A stretch of 59,887 nucleotides of DNA from the IMG/VR virus record IMGVR_UViG_3300020020_000005, positions 1 to 59,887 of that record; one strand, written 5' to 3'. This DNA is from a virus. Under the pieces are notes generated by a model. The model had not been told where the DNA came from, made no database searches, and was given only the letters and a program-made list of their open reading frames with translations. A program made the position numbers and the translations under genes. Shown here piece after piece: positions 8,294 to 15,738 of the stretch. The first letter of the stretch is position 1; the number at the start of each line of letters is the position of its first letter.

Positions 8294-8307
8294 AGTATAC
8301 CTGATCC
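8294..8307 (-). promoter_or_regulatory. Promoter for a possibly leaderless mRNA
   Basis: ATCAGGTATACTTG on the minus strand. The TATACT box ends seven bases before ATG, so transcription would start at or next to the start codon. No -35 is apparent. The upstream half resembles the class B elements. Confidence 0.4.
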
Positions 8308-8456
8308 GATTCACCTGCGTCTATGCTATTCCTCCTAATCCTGAAGGCTATTAACGAGCTCGTATGGATGTGGTAAGAAATAAGCCTGGAAATTCATCCC
8401 GGCTTGGCGTATGGTTGCTGTGGCCTGTAGTCCGTTAGCTCAACTAGGAAATTAAC

Positions 8457-8984
8457 ATGAAGACGAAGATTGCGGTTGCTTTAATCTCGGCAGTGATGGC
8501 AGTGTCGGCGCTTGCCGCAAGTGTCCACTTCAAACAGAACCGCAGTCCGACTCTCATCGACAACGGCTTGTCCATCACGGCAGCTGGGTCGCTGGCGGGG
8601 TTGGGTGAAGGTGATGTCGTGGTTACGCTGTCGGCGACCGGGACCATCACTGCAACATGCACGAACCCCAGCGGGCAGAATCAACCTCCCGGTCAAGTGC
8701 CGCAACCCGTCACGCTCTCCGGCTCGGTAGCCATCCCAGATGAACAATTTAAGAATGGCAACGTCGGCTTCAGCGTGACAACGACGCCGCCTAGCTCCAC
8801 TGTCCCAGGTGCGCCGGATTGTCCGAACGCGAATTGGACCGAAACCATCACGGACATCCAATTCACATCGGTGACGCTCACTGTGCAACAAGCCGGGCAG
8901 ACCGTTCTCACGACAACCTGCACCTCTGCACCATCGACGAATGGTCCTTTGGCGCCGAGCACCGTGAACTGCACACGTTCATGA
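8457..8984 (+). CDS. Secreted beta-rich protein with signal peptide
   Basis: The 175-aa product starts MKTKIAVALISAVMAVSALA, a clear Sec signal peptide with a cut expected after ALA. The rest is threonine/serine-rich beta structure with two cysteine pairs (ATCTNP, APDCPN, TTTCTS, VNCTRS), consistent with an exported disulphide-bonded domain. I recall similar exported proteins in bacterial genomes, but no function. It lies alone between the minus-strand island and the scaffold gene and looks like a cargo (moron) gene. TAGGAAATTAAC precedes ATG. Confidence 0.75.
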   Translation: MKTKIAVALISAVMAVSALAASVHFKQNRSPTLIDNGLSITAAGSLAGLGEGDVVVTLSATGTITATCTNPSGQNQPPGQVPQPVTLSGSVAIPDEQFKNGNVGFSVTTTPPSSTVPGAPDCPNANWTETITDIQFTSVTLTVQQAGQTVLTTTCTSAPSTNGPLAPSTVNCTRS

Positions 8985-8988
8985 TGTC

Positions 8989-9279
8989 ATGTGTGCTCTT
9001 GCCGTCACAAAGCCAAAGCCGCCTTCTCCGAAGCTGGCGGCTTTGCTTCGTGCCAGAGCGCATCCTCTCCAGCCAGGACAGTTGCGGTGTCACCGATGCG
9101 GTTCACAGACCTACGCACGCGTCGTGAACGGTGCTTTTCAAGGTAAGCGCGGGCCGATTGGTGGTTCTGTGATTTACTCGTGTATTTGCTACGACTGCTT
9201 GCTAGTCGGAATAACTGCCCCCATGTTTTGGGACGTACAATCGGTCCCATCGCCAGGTCCAACTCCCAAGGGGATTTGA
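8989..9279 (+). CDS. Putative zinc-ribbon protein, 96 aa
   Basis: Contains CHRCG near residue 34 and CICYDC about 35 residues later, a plausible four-cysteine zinc site. It fits exactly between the secreted protein and the scaffold gene, but no good ribosome site is seen and an antisense frame is also open. The call is tentative. Confidence 0.45.
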   Translation: MCALAVTKPKPPSPKLAALLRARAHPLQPGQLRCHRCGSQTYARVVNGAFQGKRGPIGGSVIYSCICYDCLLVGITAPMFWDVQSVPSPGPTPKGI

Positions 9280-9282
9280 TTC

Positions 9283-10089
9283 ATGTACTTGACACGCAAT
9301 GTCTTGATGAAGTATCGCTCACCCGATCCGGACCCGCCTGGCGGCGGTGGCGGCGCACCTCCTCCGCCTCCTCCCCCTCCTGCTCCTCCCCAGATTCCCG
9401 AGAACCTGAAGCCCCTCGTGCAAGGCATGATCGAGGCCGCGGTTAACGAGCAGGTCGCCGGACTGAAAGCCAAGAACGGTGAACTGATTGGGAAAGAGAA
9501 GGAACTCAAGGCCAACTTGGCTCAGTTCGAAGGCATCGACCCCGAAGCCGTGCGCAACATCCTCAAGAGGTTCGCGGACGACGAAGAGGCAACGCTCATC
9601 AAGCAGGGCAAGATTGACGAAGTGCTCAACAAGCGTACCGAACGCATGGCGGCGGATTGGGACAAGAAGCTCAAGGCTGAACAGACCCGTTCCGAGAAGC
9701 TGAAGGCGAAGGCGGACAAGCTCGCAGAGCGCGCAATGGCTGAGTCCATCATCAAGGCATCGCAGAAGGCAGGCGCACTGCCCGAAGCAACAGAAGATAT
9801 CGTGCTGCGCGCTAAGGGCGCCGGCTGGACCATCGACGACGATGGCAATGTGATCGCCATGAGTGGTGATACCGTTGTCTTCGGGAAAGATGGCAAGACG
9901 CCCCTCACACCCGAGGAGTGGGCGGCTTCTCTGCGCGAGAACGCGCCCCACCTCTGGCCAAGGGCACAGGGTTCCGGTGCAATGGGCACCAACGGAGCTG
10001 CCAAGGGCGGACCGGATTATTCCAAACTTCCGCCCGAGGCAAGAATCACCGCTCATCGCGCTCAGCAGGCGCTAGGTGCTTCACGCTAA
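9283..10089 (+). CDS. Capsid scaffold protein
   Basis: Predicted internal scaffold that guides prohead assembly. The 268-aa protein has a glycine/proline-rich N-terminus, a long charged coiled-coil centre (residues about 60-150) and a C-terminal region resembling the capsid-binding end of scaffolds (LPPEARITAHRAQQALGASR). It directly precedes the major capsid gene, the standard arrangement. An in-frame ATG eight codons in (MKYRSPDPD) is an alternative start. Confidence 0.82.
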   Translation: MYLTRNVLMKYRSPDPDPPGGGGGAPPPPPPPPAPPQIPENLKPLVQGMIEAAVNEQVAGLKAKNGELIGKEKELKANLAQFEGIDPEAVRNILKRFADDEEATLIKQGKIDEVLNKRTERMAADWDKKLKAEQTRSEKLKAKADKLAERAMAESIIKASQKAGALPEATEDIVLRAKGAGWTIDDDGNVIAMSGDTVVFGKDGKTPLTPEEWAASLRENAPHLWPRAQGSGAMGTNGAAKGGPDYSKLPPEARITAHRAQQALGASR

Positions 10090-10104
10090 AGGTGACATCC
10101 TTTA
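10087..10104 (+). promoter_or_regulatory. Stem-loop before the capsid ribosome site
   Basis: TAAAGG (10087-10092) and CCTTTA (10099-10104) form a six-pair hairpin that starts at the scaffold stop codon and ends five bases before the AAGGTGA ribosome site of the capsid gene. It could tune capsid translation or mark an RNA processing site. Confidence 0.35.
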
Positions 10105-10114
10105 AGGTGAAACA

Positions 10115-11041
10115 ATGGCACTGACCCTACCCGAAGCCGCCAAGCTGAACTCTGGCGACATCGTGCGTTCGGCTGTCATCGAAATGTTTGCGCAGGAATC
10201 GGACATCCTCCAGGTCCTGCCGTTCGAAGACATCGCTGGCAACGCGTTGAAGTACAACCGTGAAGGCTCCCTACCGGGTATCAGCTTCCGCGGCGTGAAC
10301 GAAGCATTTCCGGAATCGTCCGGCGTGCTCAACCCGCAAACCGAGGCGCTCGTCATCGCAGGTGGCGACCTGGACGTGGACCGCTTCATTATCCAGACTC
10401 AAGGCCAGGGCGTGCGTGCAACACACGAACGCATGAAGGTCAAGTCGCTCGCGGCAGGTTGGACGCAGAAGTTCATCAAGGGCGATTCGTCCACGAACCC
10501 TCGCGAGTTCGACGGTCTGCAGAAGCGCCTTGTCAATCAGCAGGTCTACTCGGCCGGTGCTGGCTCTGGCGGTTCGCCGTTATCGCTGGGCATCATCGAC
10601 GACGCGACCGACAGCGTGGACAACCCGACGCACTACCTCATGTCCAAGGGCATGCGGCGCAAGTTCACCGCGGCAGCGCGCACGACAGCCGTTGCTGGTT
10701 TCGTGACGTACACCGCGGACGCATTCGGCCGACGTATCTCGAACTACAACGACCTGCCCATGCTGGTCGCATACGGCGCCAACGGCGGCGATGATATCCT
10801 TCCCTATGACGAAGCAGCGGCAAGCGGCCCTGCTACGGCCACGTCCCTCTACATCCTGAGCATCGGCGCGGGTCGCATCCAGGGCATTCAGAACGGCCCA
10901 ATGGACGTGCGTGATCTGGGCGAGCTACAAGCCGCGCCGGTGTTCCGCACTCGGGTCGAATGGTACAACGGCATCGTGATCGAACACGGACGTGCCGCTG
11001 CTCGCATCCGGCATATCAGCAACGCTGCTATCGTTGCGTAA
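10115..11041 (+). CDS. Major capsid protein (HK97-fold expected)
   Basis: The 308-aa protein begins MALTLPEAAKLNSGD and has the expected order: an N-terminal arm, then a region around FRGVNEAFPESSG and TQGQGVRATHERMKVKSLAAGW, and a C-terminal strand-rich part ending in VEWYNGIVIEHGRAAARI. These segments are typical of phage major capsid proteins of this size. It follows the scaffold and precedes a decoration-like protein. Translation starts after AAGGTGAAACA. Confidence 0.88.
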   Translation: MALTLPEAAKLNSGDIVRSAVIEMFAQESDILQVLPFEDIAGNALKYNREGSLPGISFRGVNEAFPESSGVLNPQTEALVIAGGDLDVDRFIIQTQGQGVRATHERMKVKSLAAGWTQKFIKGDSSTNPREFDGLQKRLVNQQVYSAGAGSGGSPLSLGIIDDATDSVDNPTHYLMSKGMRRKFTAAARTTAVAGFVTYTADAFGRRISNYNDLPMLVAYGANGGDDILPYDEAAASGPATATSLYILSIGAGRIQGIQNGPMDVRDLGELQAAPVFRTRVEWYNGIVIEHGRAAARIRHISNAAIVA

Positions 11042-11052
11042 GGAGAACAACT

Positions 11053-11430
11053 ATGCCTTCTCGCACCTATGACAATTTGATGCTCCTGAAAGATGCTGGC
11101 GCGACTGCTGTCGACGCGGCTGCTCAGGTAGCCGGCGCTGCTCGCGTCATCGACGTGGGGAACGCCCACATGGACGGTGTTGCCGTCATCGACACCAGCG
11201 CGGTCGACACCGCTGGCGGGTCTTATGTTGTTCGCGTCCAGGGTTCGGCGACACTGAACTTTGCCTCGCCGGTGGAACTGGCGGCGCGTGCAATCACGTC
11301 CACAGGACGCATTGAGATTCCGTTCAACAACGAGATCAACGGCGTCTACTACCCGTACATTCGGGCTTACAACGACGTCACCGGCGCGACGCCGTCCATC
11401 AACAGCACGATCTTCATCGGCAAGCCGTAA
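11053..11430 (+). CDS. Capsid-associated (decoration-like) protein
   Basis: The 125-aa protein MPSRTYDNLMLLKDAG... is beta-rich. I recognise the MPSRTYDNLMLLKDAG start as a conserved family encoded immediately after major capsid genes, probably on the head surface. AGGAGAACAACT precedes ATG. The exact position in the virion is inferred. Confidence 0.65.
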   Translation: MPSRTYDNLMLLKDAGATAVDAAAQVAGAARVIDVGNAHMDGVAVIDTSAVDTAGGSYVVRVQGSATLNFASPVELAARAITSTGRIEIPFNNEINGVYYPYIRAYNDVTGATPSINSTIFIGKP

Positions 11431-11458
11431 GACACGGCACGACGAACAGGAGCATCAT

Positions 11459-12112
11459 ATGAAAATTGCACTACGCTACACCGGCGACGATGAGGCGATG
11501 CAGAAGCGGCTAGAAGCCACCAACGGCGTTGCCTACTTCGAACCAGTCGACGCACGTGAGATTCTCGCAACACCGGACAACGAGTACGAGGTCGATGAGG
11601 ACTCTCGTAAGCTGATCGGCATGCAGTTCGATCCGACCGGACGCATGAGTTCGACTGAGCAGAAGGAACCGCAGAAGAATGCGGACGGCTCAGAGGTCAT
11701 CAACATCCCGCAGCTCAATGCGGCGGACGCAGAACTGCAGACGGGACTGTCGGCCGAGAAGTACGGTCGCAGCCAGGTCGTGAAGGCGGTGCCCGAAGCG
11801 GCTATTCCAACGTCCATGATGCCGATGACCACGACAGGTCGCCCCCTGGACCTCGAGAAGGCACGCAGCGGCGAAGGCGGCGGCTCTGGCGACCCGGCAA
11901 TGGGCTTCCAGCAAGCCAAGCAGGAGCCGACCGAGCGTGACAAGCGGCAAGAGCAAGAGAAGCAACAGCAGAACAGCGGGCCGGCCTCCGAAGGCATGAC
12001 CTCTGAAGAAATGAAGGCCGCACTCAAGGCCAAGAACGTCCAGTTCCCAGCAGACGCCAAGAAGGCGGAGCTGGCTGAATTGGTCGACCGCCATGACGCA
12101 CGTAAGGTGTGA
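11459..12112 (+). CDS. Head-region protein with C-terminal HeH/SAP-like motif
   Basis: A 217-aa, largely charged and disordered protein. Its last about 35 residues (MTSEEMKAALKAKNVQFPADAKKAELAELVDRH) form a helix-extended loop-helix motif like the HeH/LEM/SAP domains that phages often attach to structural proteins. CAGGAGCATCAT precedes ATG at 11459. It lies in the head operon between capsid and connector genes. Confidence 0.65.
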   Translation: MKIALRYTGDDEAMQKRLEATNGVAYFEPVDAREILATPDNEYEVDEDSRKLIGMQFDPTGRMSSTEQKEPQKNADGSEVINIPQLNAADAELQTGLSAEKYGRSQVVKAVPEAAIPTSMMPMTTTGRPLDLEKARSGEGGGSGDPAMGFQQAKQEPTERDKRQEQEKQQQNSGPASEGMTSEEMKAALKAKNVQFPADAKKAELAELVDRHDARKV

Positions 12113-12174
12113 ACGTGGTATCCATCGCCCGGCGTAAAGCGCGTCGGGTCTTCACCATTCAAGGAGATCTTTTC

Positions 12175-12387
12175 ATGGCAAATCCAAACGCACCCGGACA
12201 AGGCGGTGGCGCACCTGGCAAGAGCGGCGAAGCTGGTCGTGGTCATTCCCCCGAAGCCAAGGCCGAGCGCGAAGCACGTCGTGCCCGTGGCGAGAATGTG
12301 CCGGAGCCCCCGGAAGAAGAGCCGAGTGGTCCGACGCAAGCACCCGACAGCGAAGGTCCGGTGGTCAATCCGCTCGGCAAGAAGTAA
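12175..12387 (+). CDS. Small disordered head-region protein, 70 aa
   Basis: Glycine-, proline- and glutamate-rich (MANPNAPGQGGGAPGKSGEAGRGHSPEAKAERE...), so likely unstructured. AAGGAGATCTTTTC before ATG is a strong ribosome site and decides the start over the upstream GTG at 12109. It is the last gene before a strong terminator. Confidence 0.65.
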   Translation: MANPNAPGQGGGAPGKSGEAGRGHSPEAKAEREARRARGENVPEPPEEEPSGPTQAPDSEGPVVNPLGKK

Positions 12388-12431
12388 CGCCCAGCCCATA
12401 TCTATCTCCCCTGTTGATTGGGCGAAATTTA

Positions 12432-12457
12432 CTCCGGACTTCGGTCCGGAGATTTTT
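12432..12457 (+). terminator. Rho-independent terminator after the capsid gene block
   Basis: CTCCGGAC and GTCCGGAG form an eight-pair perfect stem closed by a TTCG tetraloop and followed by ATTTTT. It separates the capsid block from the connector and tail genes. Partial read-through would give more capsid mRNA than tail mRNA. Confidence 0.88.
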
Positions 12458-12473
12458 AATCGAGAGGCTAAAG

Positions 12474-12818
12474 ATGACCACTGCAAAGAAAGCGAAGTCG
12501 CCATCTATCGTAGATGACGAAGAGGCGATGGTGGAAAAGATTGCCAACGACATCAAGCCATCGGCCGGCGTTGAGCGACCGAATGCGCGGGCCATGCCAG
12601 CCTCCGCGAGCGAGCGTCCTAACGGTGAACCATCACAGGGACCGAATGAAGACGTCGGCATGACAGTCGTAGTCGACAGGGCAGCTCCCCAGACACAGGA
12701 CAACGATGAGACCGTGCGCCTTGTGAATGTGGACGGCGTCGAGCTCGACGTACCCCTTGCTGACGTGAAGATGCATGAGCGTTCCGGCTGGAAGAGGCTC
12801 AAGGAAGAAGAGGCGTAG
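12474..12818 (+). CDS. Hypothetical head-region protein, 114 aa
   Basis: Acidic and largely disordered up to residue 80, then a short folded end (VRLVNVDGVELDVPLADVKMHERSGWKRL). It is the first gene after the terminator, and GAGAGGCTAAAG precedes ATG. Related proteins with this C-terminal pattern occur before head-tail connector genes; function unknown. Confidence 0.6.
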   Translation: MTTAKKAKSPSIVDDEEAMVEKIANDIKPSAGVERPNARAMPASASERPNGEPSQGPNEDVGMTVVVDRAAPQTQDNDETVRLVNVDGVELDVPLADVKMHERSGWKRLKEEEA

Positions 12819-12824
12819 CGCATC

Positions 12825-13286
12825 ATGGCTGTAGCCGTCTACCCGGCTCCGGGCTATGACAGCTTCATCAGCCTAGAGGATGCCAACAAATATCTGACCG
12901 ATCTCGGCTTCGCAAAGAATGTCTGGGACAACAAGACAGTGACAGAGCGCGAAGCGGCACTACGGCGTGGCACACAGTTCATCTACGCTCGTCGTCTTCT
13001 TCCTCAAGCACTGTGGGACACATCAACGATTCCGGCAACACCGCGAGTTCATCCGAATGTCGCTGCCGCAACGGCCGAGGCGGCACGTCGCCACGTTGAG
13101 GGCACTTTGTACCGGGACCTAGATGCTGCCCCTATCATTGAAAAGACCGTAGGGCCGCTTACGCTGCGCTATGGACTACCTGGCGATGTGAAGCCAGCAG
13201 AACACTATCCAGTCATCGGGGACCTACTATATGGCTTGATCGAGCTAACAGGCGGATACGGTTCCGTGACCTTTGAAAGAATTTGA
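12825..13286 (+). CDS. Head-tail adaptor (DnaT-like/gp6-type)
   Basis: A 153-aa, mostly helical protein with the pattern DSFISLEDANKYL, ALRRGTQFIYARRL and ATAEAARRHVEGTL. This is the usual pattern of the head-tail adaptor family annotated as DnaT-like. It should bind the portal and extend the neck. It is followed without gaps by three further neck genes. Confidence 0.75.
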   Translation: MAVAVYPAPGYDSFISLEDANKYLTDLGFAKNVWDNKTVTEREAALRRGTQFIYARRLLPQALWDTSTIPATPRVHPNVAAATAEAARRHVEGTLYRDLDAAPIIEKTVGPLTLRYGLPGDVKPAEHYPVIGDLLYGLIELTGGYGSVTFERI

Positions 13287-13657
13287 TGGCATCTGCACTG
13301 TACGGCGAGCTAGCGCAAGCTGCGGTTGACCTGCTCAATGAGTTGGGACAACTTGTGCTCGTGTCGCGTGCAGGTGCTGGTGGAGGCTATGACCCGGACA
13401 GTGGCTTTGTCGACGAAGAAGCCGTTCAAGTATGGAGTGCCAGCGGTGTTGAATTTCAATATAACCAGCGTGAGGTCGACGGTTCTCTCATACAGAGTGG
13501 AGATCGTCGCGTTCTTATTGCTCCTAGCCTGGGCACGACTCCGCAGAGCGGCGATGTTGTCACGCTGGGGACGGTTCGTCTCGAGGTTGTTGAATCACGT
13601 CCACTACAGCCTGCTGGCGTAGTCGTGTTGCATGAAGTGCAAGCGAGGGGCACATGA
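13286..13657 (+). CDS. Head-closure (stopper) protein
   Basis: The 123-aa beta-rich protein has the size, composition and position of neck stopper proteins that seal the filled head: GDRRVLIAP, GDVVTLGTVRLEVVES and a final RPLQPAGVVVLHEV. ATG overlaps the previous stop codon (TGATG), so ATG at 13286 is preferred to an earlier TTG. Confidence 0.7.
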   Translation: MASALYGELAQAAVDLLNELGQLVLVSRAGAGGGYDPDSGFVDEEAVQVWSASGVEFQYNQREVDGSLIQSGDRRVLIAPSLGTTPQSGDVVTLGTVRLEVVESRPLQPAGVVVLHEVQARGT

Positions 13658-14055
13658 GCTTCGCCGACGACATCAGGAAATTCCAGCAGAAGACAAACTT
13701 GTCCATGGACTTGATTGTTCGCAAGGTCACGATTGATATCACGACCGCGCTTGTCCGGATGTCGCCAGTGGATACAGGCCGGTTCCGCGGGAACTGGATG
13801 ATTGGCGTAGGTTCGCCGAATGTGTCCACGATTGATGCAGTCGACAAAGATGGGTCGACAACTGTGGCACGTATCACGACTGCTGCTGGCTCGCTGGAAG
13901 CAGGCGGTGTTGTCTACATTACCAATTCATTGCCATACGCTAGGCGTCTGGAATATGGATGGTCAAAGCAGGCGCCGTCACCGCCAGGCATCGTGCGCTT
14001 AACGGTGCAACGCTATTCAGAGTACATAGCGAATGCGGTGAGGGACATAAAATGA
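13654..14055 (+). CDS. Neck / tail-completion protein (HK97 gp10-like)
   Basis: A 133-aa protein with the family motif RMSPVDTGRFRGNWMIG in the middle and YARRLEYGWSKQAPSPPGIV near the end. This is diagnostic of the gp10-type neck proteins that connect head and tail. ATGA overlap with the upstream gene. Confidence 0.85.
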   Translation: MSFADDIRKFQQKTNLSMDLIVRKVTIDITTALVRMSPVDTGRFRGNWMIGVGSPNVSTIDAVDKDGSTTVARITTAAGSLEAGGVVYITNSLPYARRLEYGWSKQAPSPPGIVRLTVQRYSEYIANAVRDIK

Positions 14056-14459
14056 GTCTGCCGCAAATACGCCGTGCCCTTGAGAAGCATTTGGCAGCTC
14101 TTACACCGGCTGTGCCTACAGCCTGGGACAACGTGTCGTTCTCTCCACCGGCTGATGGCTCGGTGTATCAAGAGGCGAAGCTCGTGCCCAATGATCCGAT
14201 TACGCCGATGGATACACTCACGTTCATCGAACAAGGTTTCCTTCAAGTCGCGTTGTTCTATCCGCAGGGTAAAGGTCCAAGGGACGCTGAGAACCGAGTA
14301 GACGCATTGCGCACCCACTTTCGTCGGGGCACAACTTTAGTTGAGGGTGGCGTTTCAACGATAATTACCCATGTCCCAACTGTGGCGGCTGGTCTGCCGG
14401 TAGAGGGACAGTGGCGGGTTCCGGTGACTATCTACTGGCAAGCGCAAGTAGAGAGTTGA
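14052..14459 (+). CDS. Tail terminator protein (gpU-like)
   Basis: The 135-aa protein starts with a helix (LPQIRRALEKHLAAL) and has the segment TFIEQGFLQVALFYPQGKG followed by RVDALRTHFRRG. This is the pattern of phage tail terminators that cap the tail tube. It overlaps the gp10-like gene (ATGA) and precedes the tail tube gene. Confidence 0.75.
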   Translation: MSLPQIRRALEKHLAALTPAVPTAWDNVSFSPPADGSVYQEAKLVPNDPITPMDTLTFIEQGFLQVALFYPQGKGPRDAENRVDALRTHFRRGTTLVEGGVSTIITHVPTVAAGLPVEGQWRVPVTIYWQAQVES

Positions 14460-14489
14460 CAGATCAACGTTCTTCTTTGAGGACACATC

Positions 14490-15713
14490 ATGGCAATCGC
14501 TAAAGGTGCAAATAAGCTCCTAATCATGAAGCGGCAGCCGGCGAAGGGAACGCTTGCGATTCCCACGACCGGAGGTCAAGTCATTCGTCGGGACACGTCT
14601 ACATTCGACCGTTCGAAAGAGTCCTATACAACCGAGTCCGAGCAGACATCGCGCAAGCAGCTTATGTCCTCGCGTCACGGTGCTGTGACTGTCAACGGGT
14701 CCATATCTTCTCTATTCTCGCCTGGGACATACGCAGATTTCTTTGCTGCACTGCTGATGCGCGAGTTCACGGCTATCCCTCCCATCACCGGCATCACCGC
14801 TACTGTTGGCGGAACAGGTCCGACCTATACCATCGACCGCACGACAGGTTCGTGGTTGACCGATGGTGCCAAGATTGGGCGCGTGATCCGTCCCACTGCT
14901 GGCCTTGCAGCAGGCTCGCGGCGCAACATGCTCATTACTGGCGTGACTGCACTCCGGTTGACGGTCATGCCACTGAACCGGAAAGCACCAGCCACCGAGA
15001 CAGCAATCGCCGCGTCTTCCTTCATGTTCCCAGGTGGGATCACGTTTGTCCCGGAGACAGGACACACGGACATCTACTACACCGCTGAAGAATGGTTCCC
15101 GGAAGTCCCGCGTAGCCAACGCAACCAGGACGTGAAAGCATCGTCAGTGAATATTCGTCTACCTGGCTCGGGCAACGCTGGCCTGGACTGGACCTTCCTG
15201 GGACTGGACCAACTCAAAGATCCGGCACGGTACTTCGTAGCACCTGCTAATGAGACCACGACAGGCGTGATGGTAGCGGCTGGTGGCGCGCTTATCGTGG
15301 GTGGGGTACGTCGAGGCACAGTGACCGACCTTACGCTCACCCTGGACGCCCGTGGCGCGGTTGCTGACCCTGTTGTGGGCGACGTGATCCGGCCGGACGT
15401 GTTCACCGGCAAGCTCATGGCGTCCGGCAGCTTCACGGCCTATTACGACAGCGCGGACATTCCCGATCTGTACGACGACGAAGTTGAGACGAGCATCGTG
15501 TCGGCACTGGCGGCAAGCAACGCGGACACAGCAGACTTCAACACGTTCTCGCTGCACAAGATCAAACTCAACTCCAGCACGCCGGATGACGTAGAGACGG
15601 GCCTCAAGCGCACGTACAACTTCGTCGGCTTGTTCAATGACCTCGGAGGCCCGGCGCTGGTGGCAAATGCTACCACGATCGAGCTTCAGGACAGTGCAGT
15701 CGTTCCAGCGTAG
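14490..15713 (+). CDS. Tail tube protein
   Basis: The 407-aa protein forms the tail tube. It carries a conserved N-terminus (NKLLIMKRQPAKGTLAIP...TTGGQVIRRDTSTF, then ESEQTSRKQLMSSRHG) and a beta-rich remainder with a probable extra immunoglobulin-like domain. The length exceeds simple tube proteins of about 200-250 aa, which fits an added surface domain. Tail terminator upstream and tail chaperones downstream support the call. Confidence 0.85.
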   Translation: MAIAKGANKLLIMKRQPAKGTLAIPTTGGQVIRRDTSTFDRSKESYTTESEQTSRKQLMSSRHGAVTVNGSISSLFSPGTYADFFAALLMREFTAIPPITGITATVGGTGPTYTIDRTTGSWLTDGAKIGRVIRPTAGLAAGSRRNMLITGVTALRLTVMPLNRKAPATETAIAASSFMFPGGITFVPETGHTDIYYTAEEWFPEVPRSQRNQDVKASSVNIRLPGSGNAGLDWTFLGLDQLKDPARYFVAPANETTTGVMVAAGGALIVGGVRRGTVTDLTLTLDARGAVADPVVGDVIRPDVFTGKLMASGSFTAYYDSADIPDLYDDEVETSIVSALAASNADTADFNTFSLHKIKLNSSTPDDVETGLKRTYNFVGLFNDLGGPALVANATTIELQDSAVVPA

Positions 15714-15738
15714 CCGGTACTCACACAAGGAGATTCAC

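Noticed and set aside
8420-8456. tRNA-like A-box (TAGCTCAACTAGG) upstream of the secreted-protein gene
   Set aside because: No acceptor stem, anticodon arm or T arm can be formed; the downstream sequence is the signal-peptide coding region.
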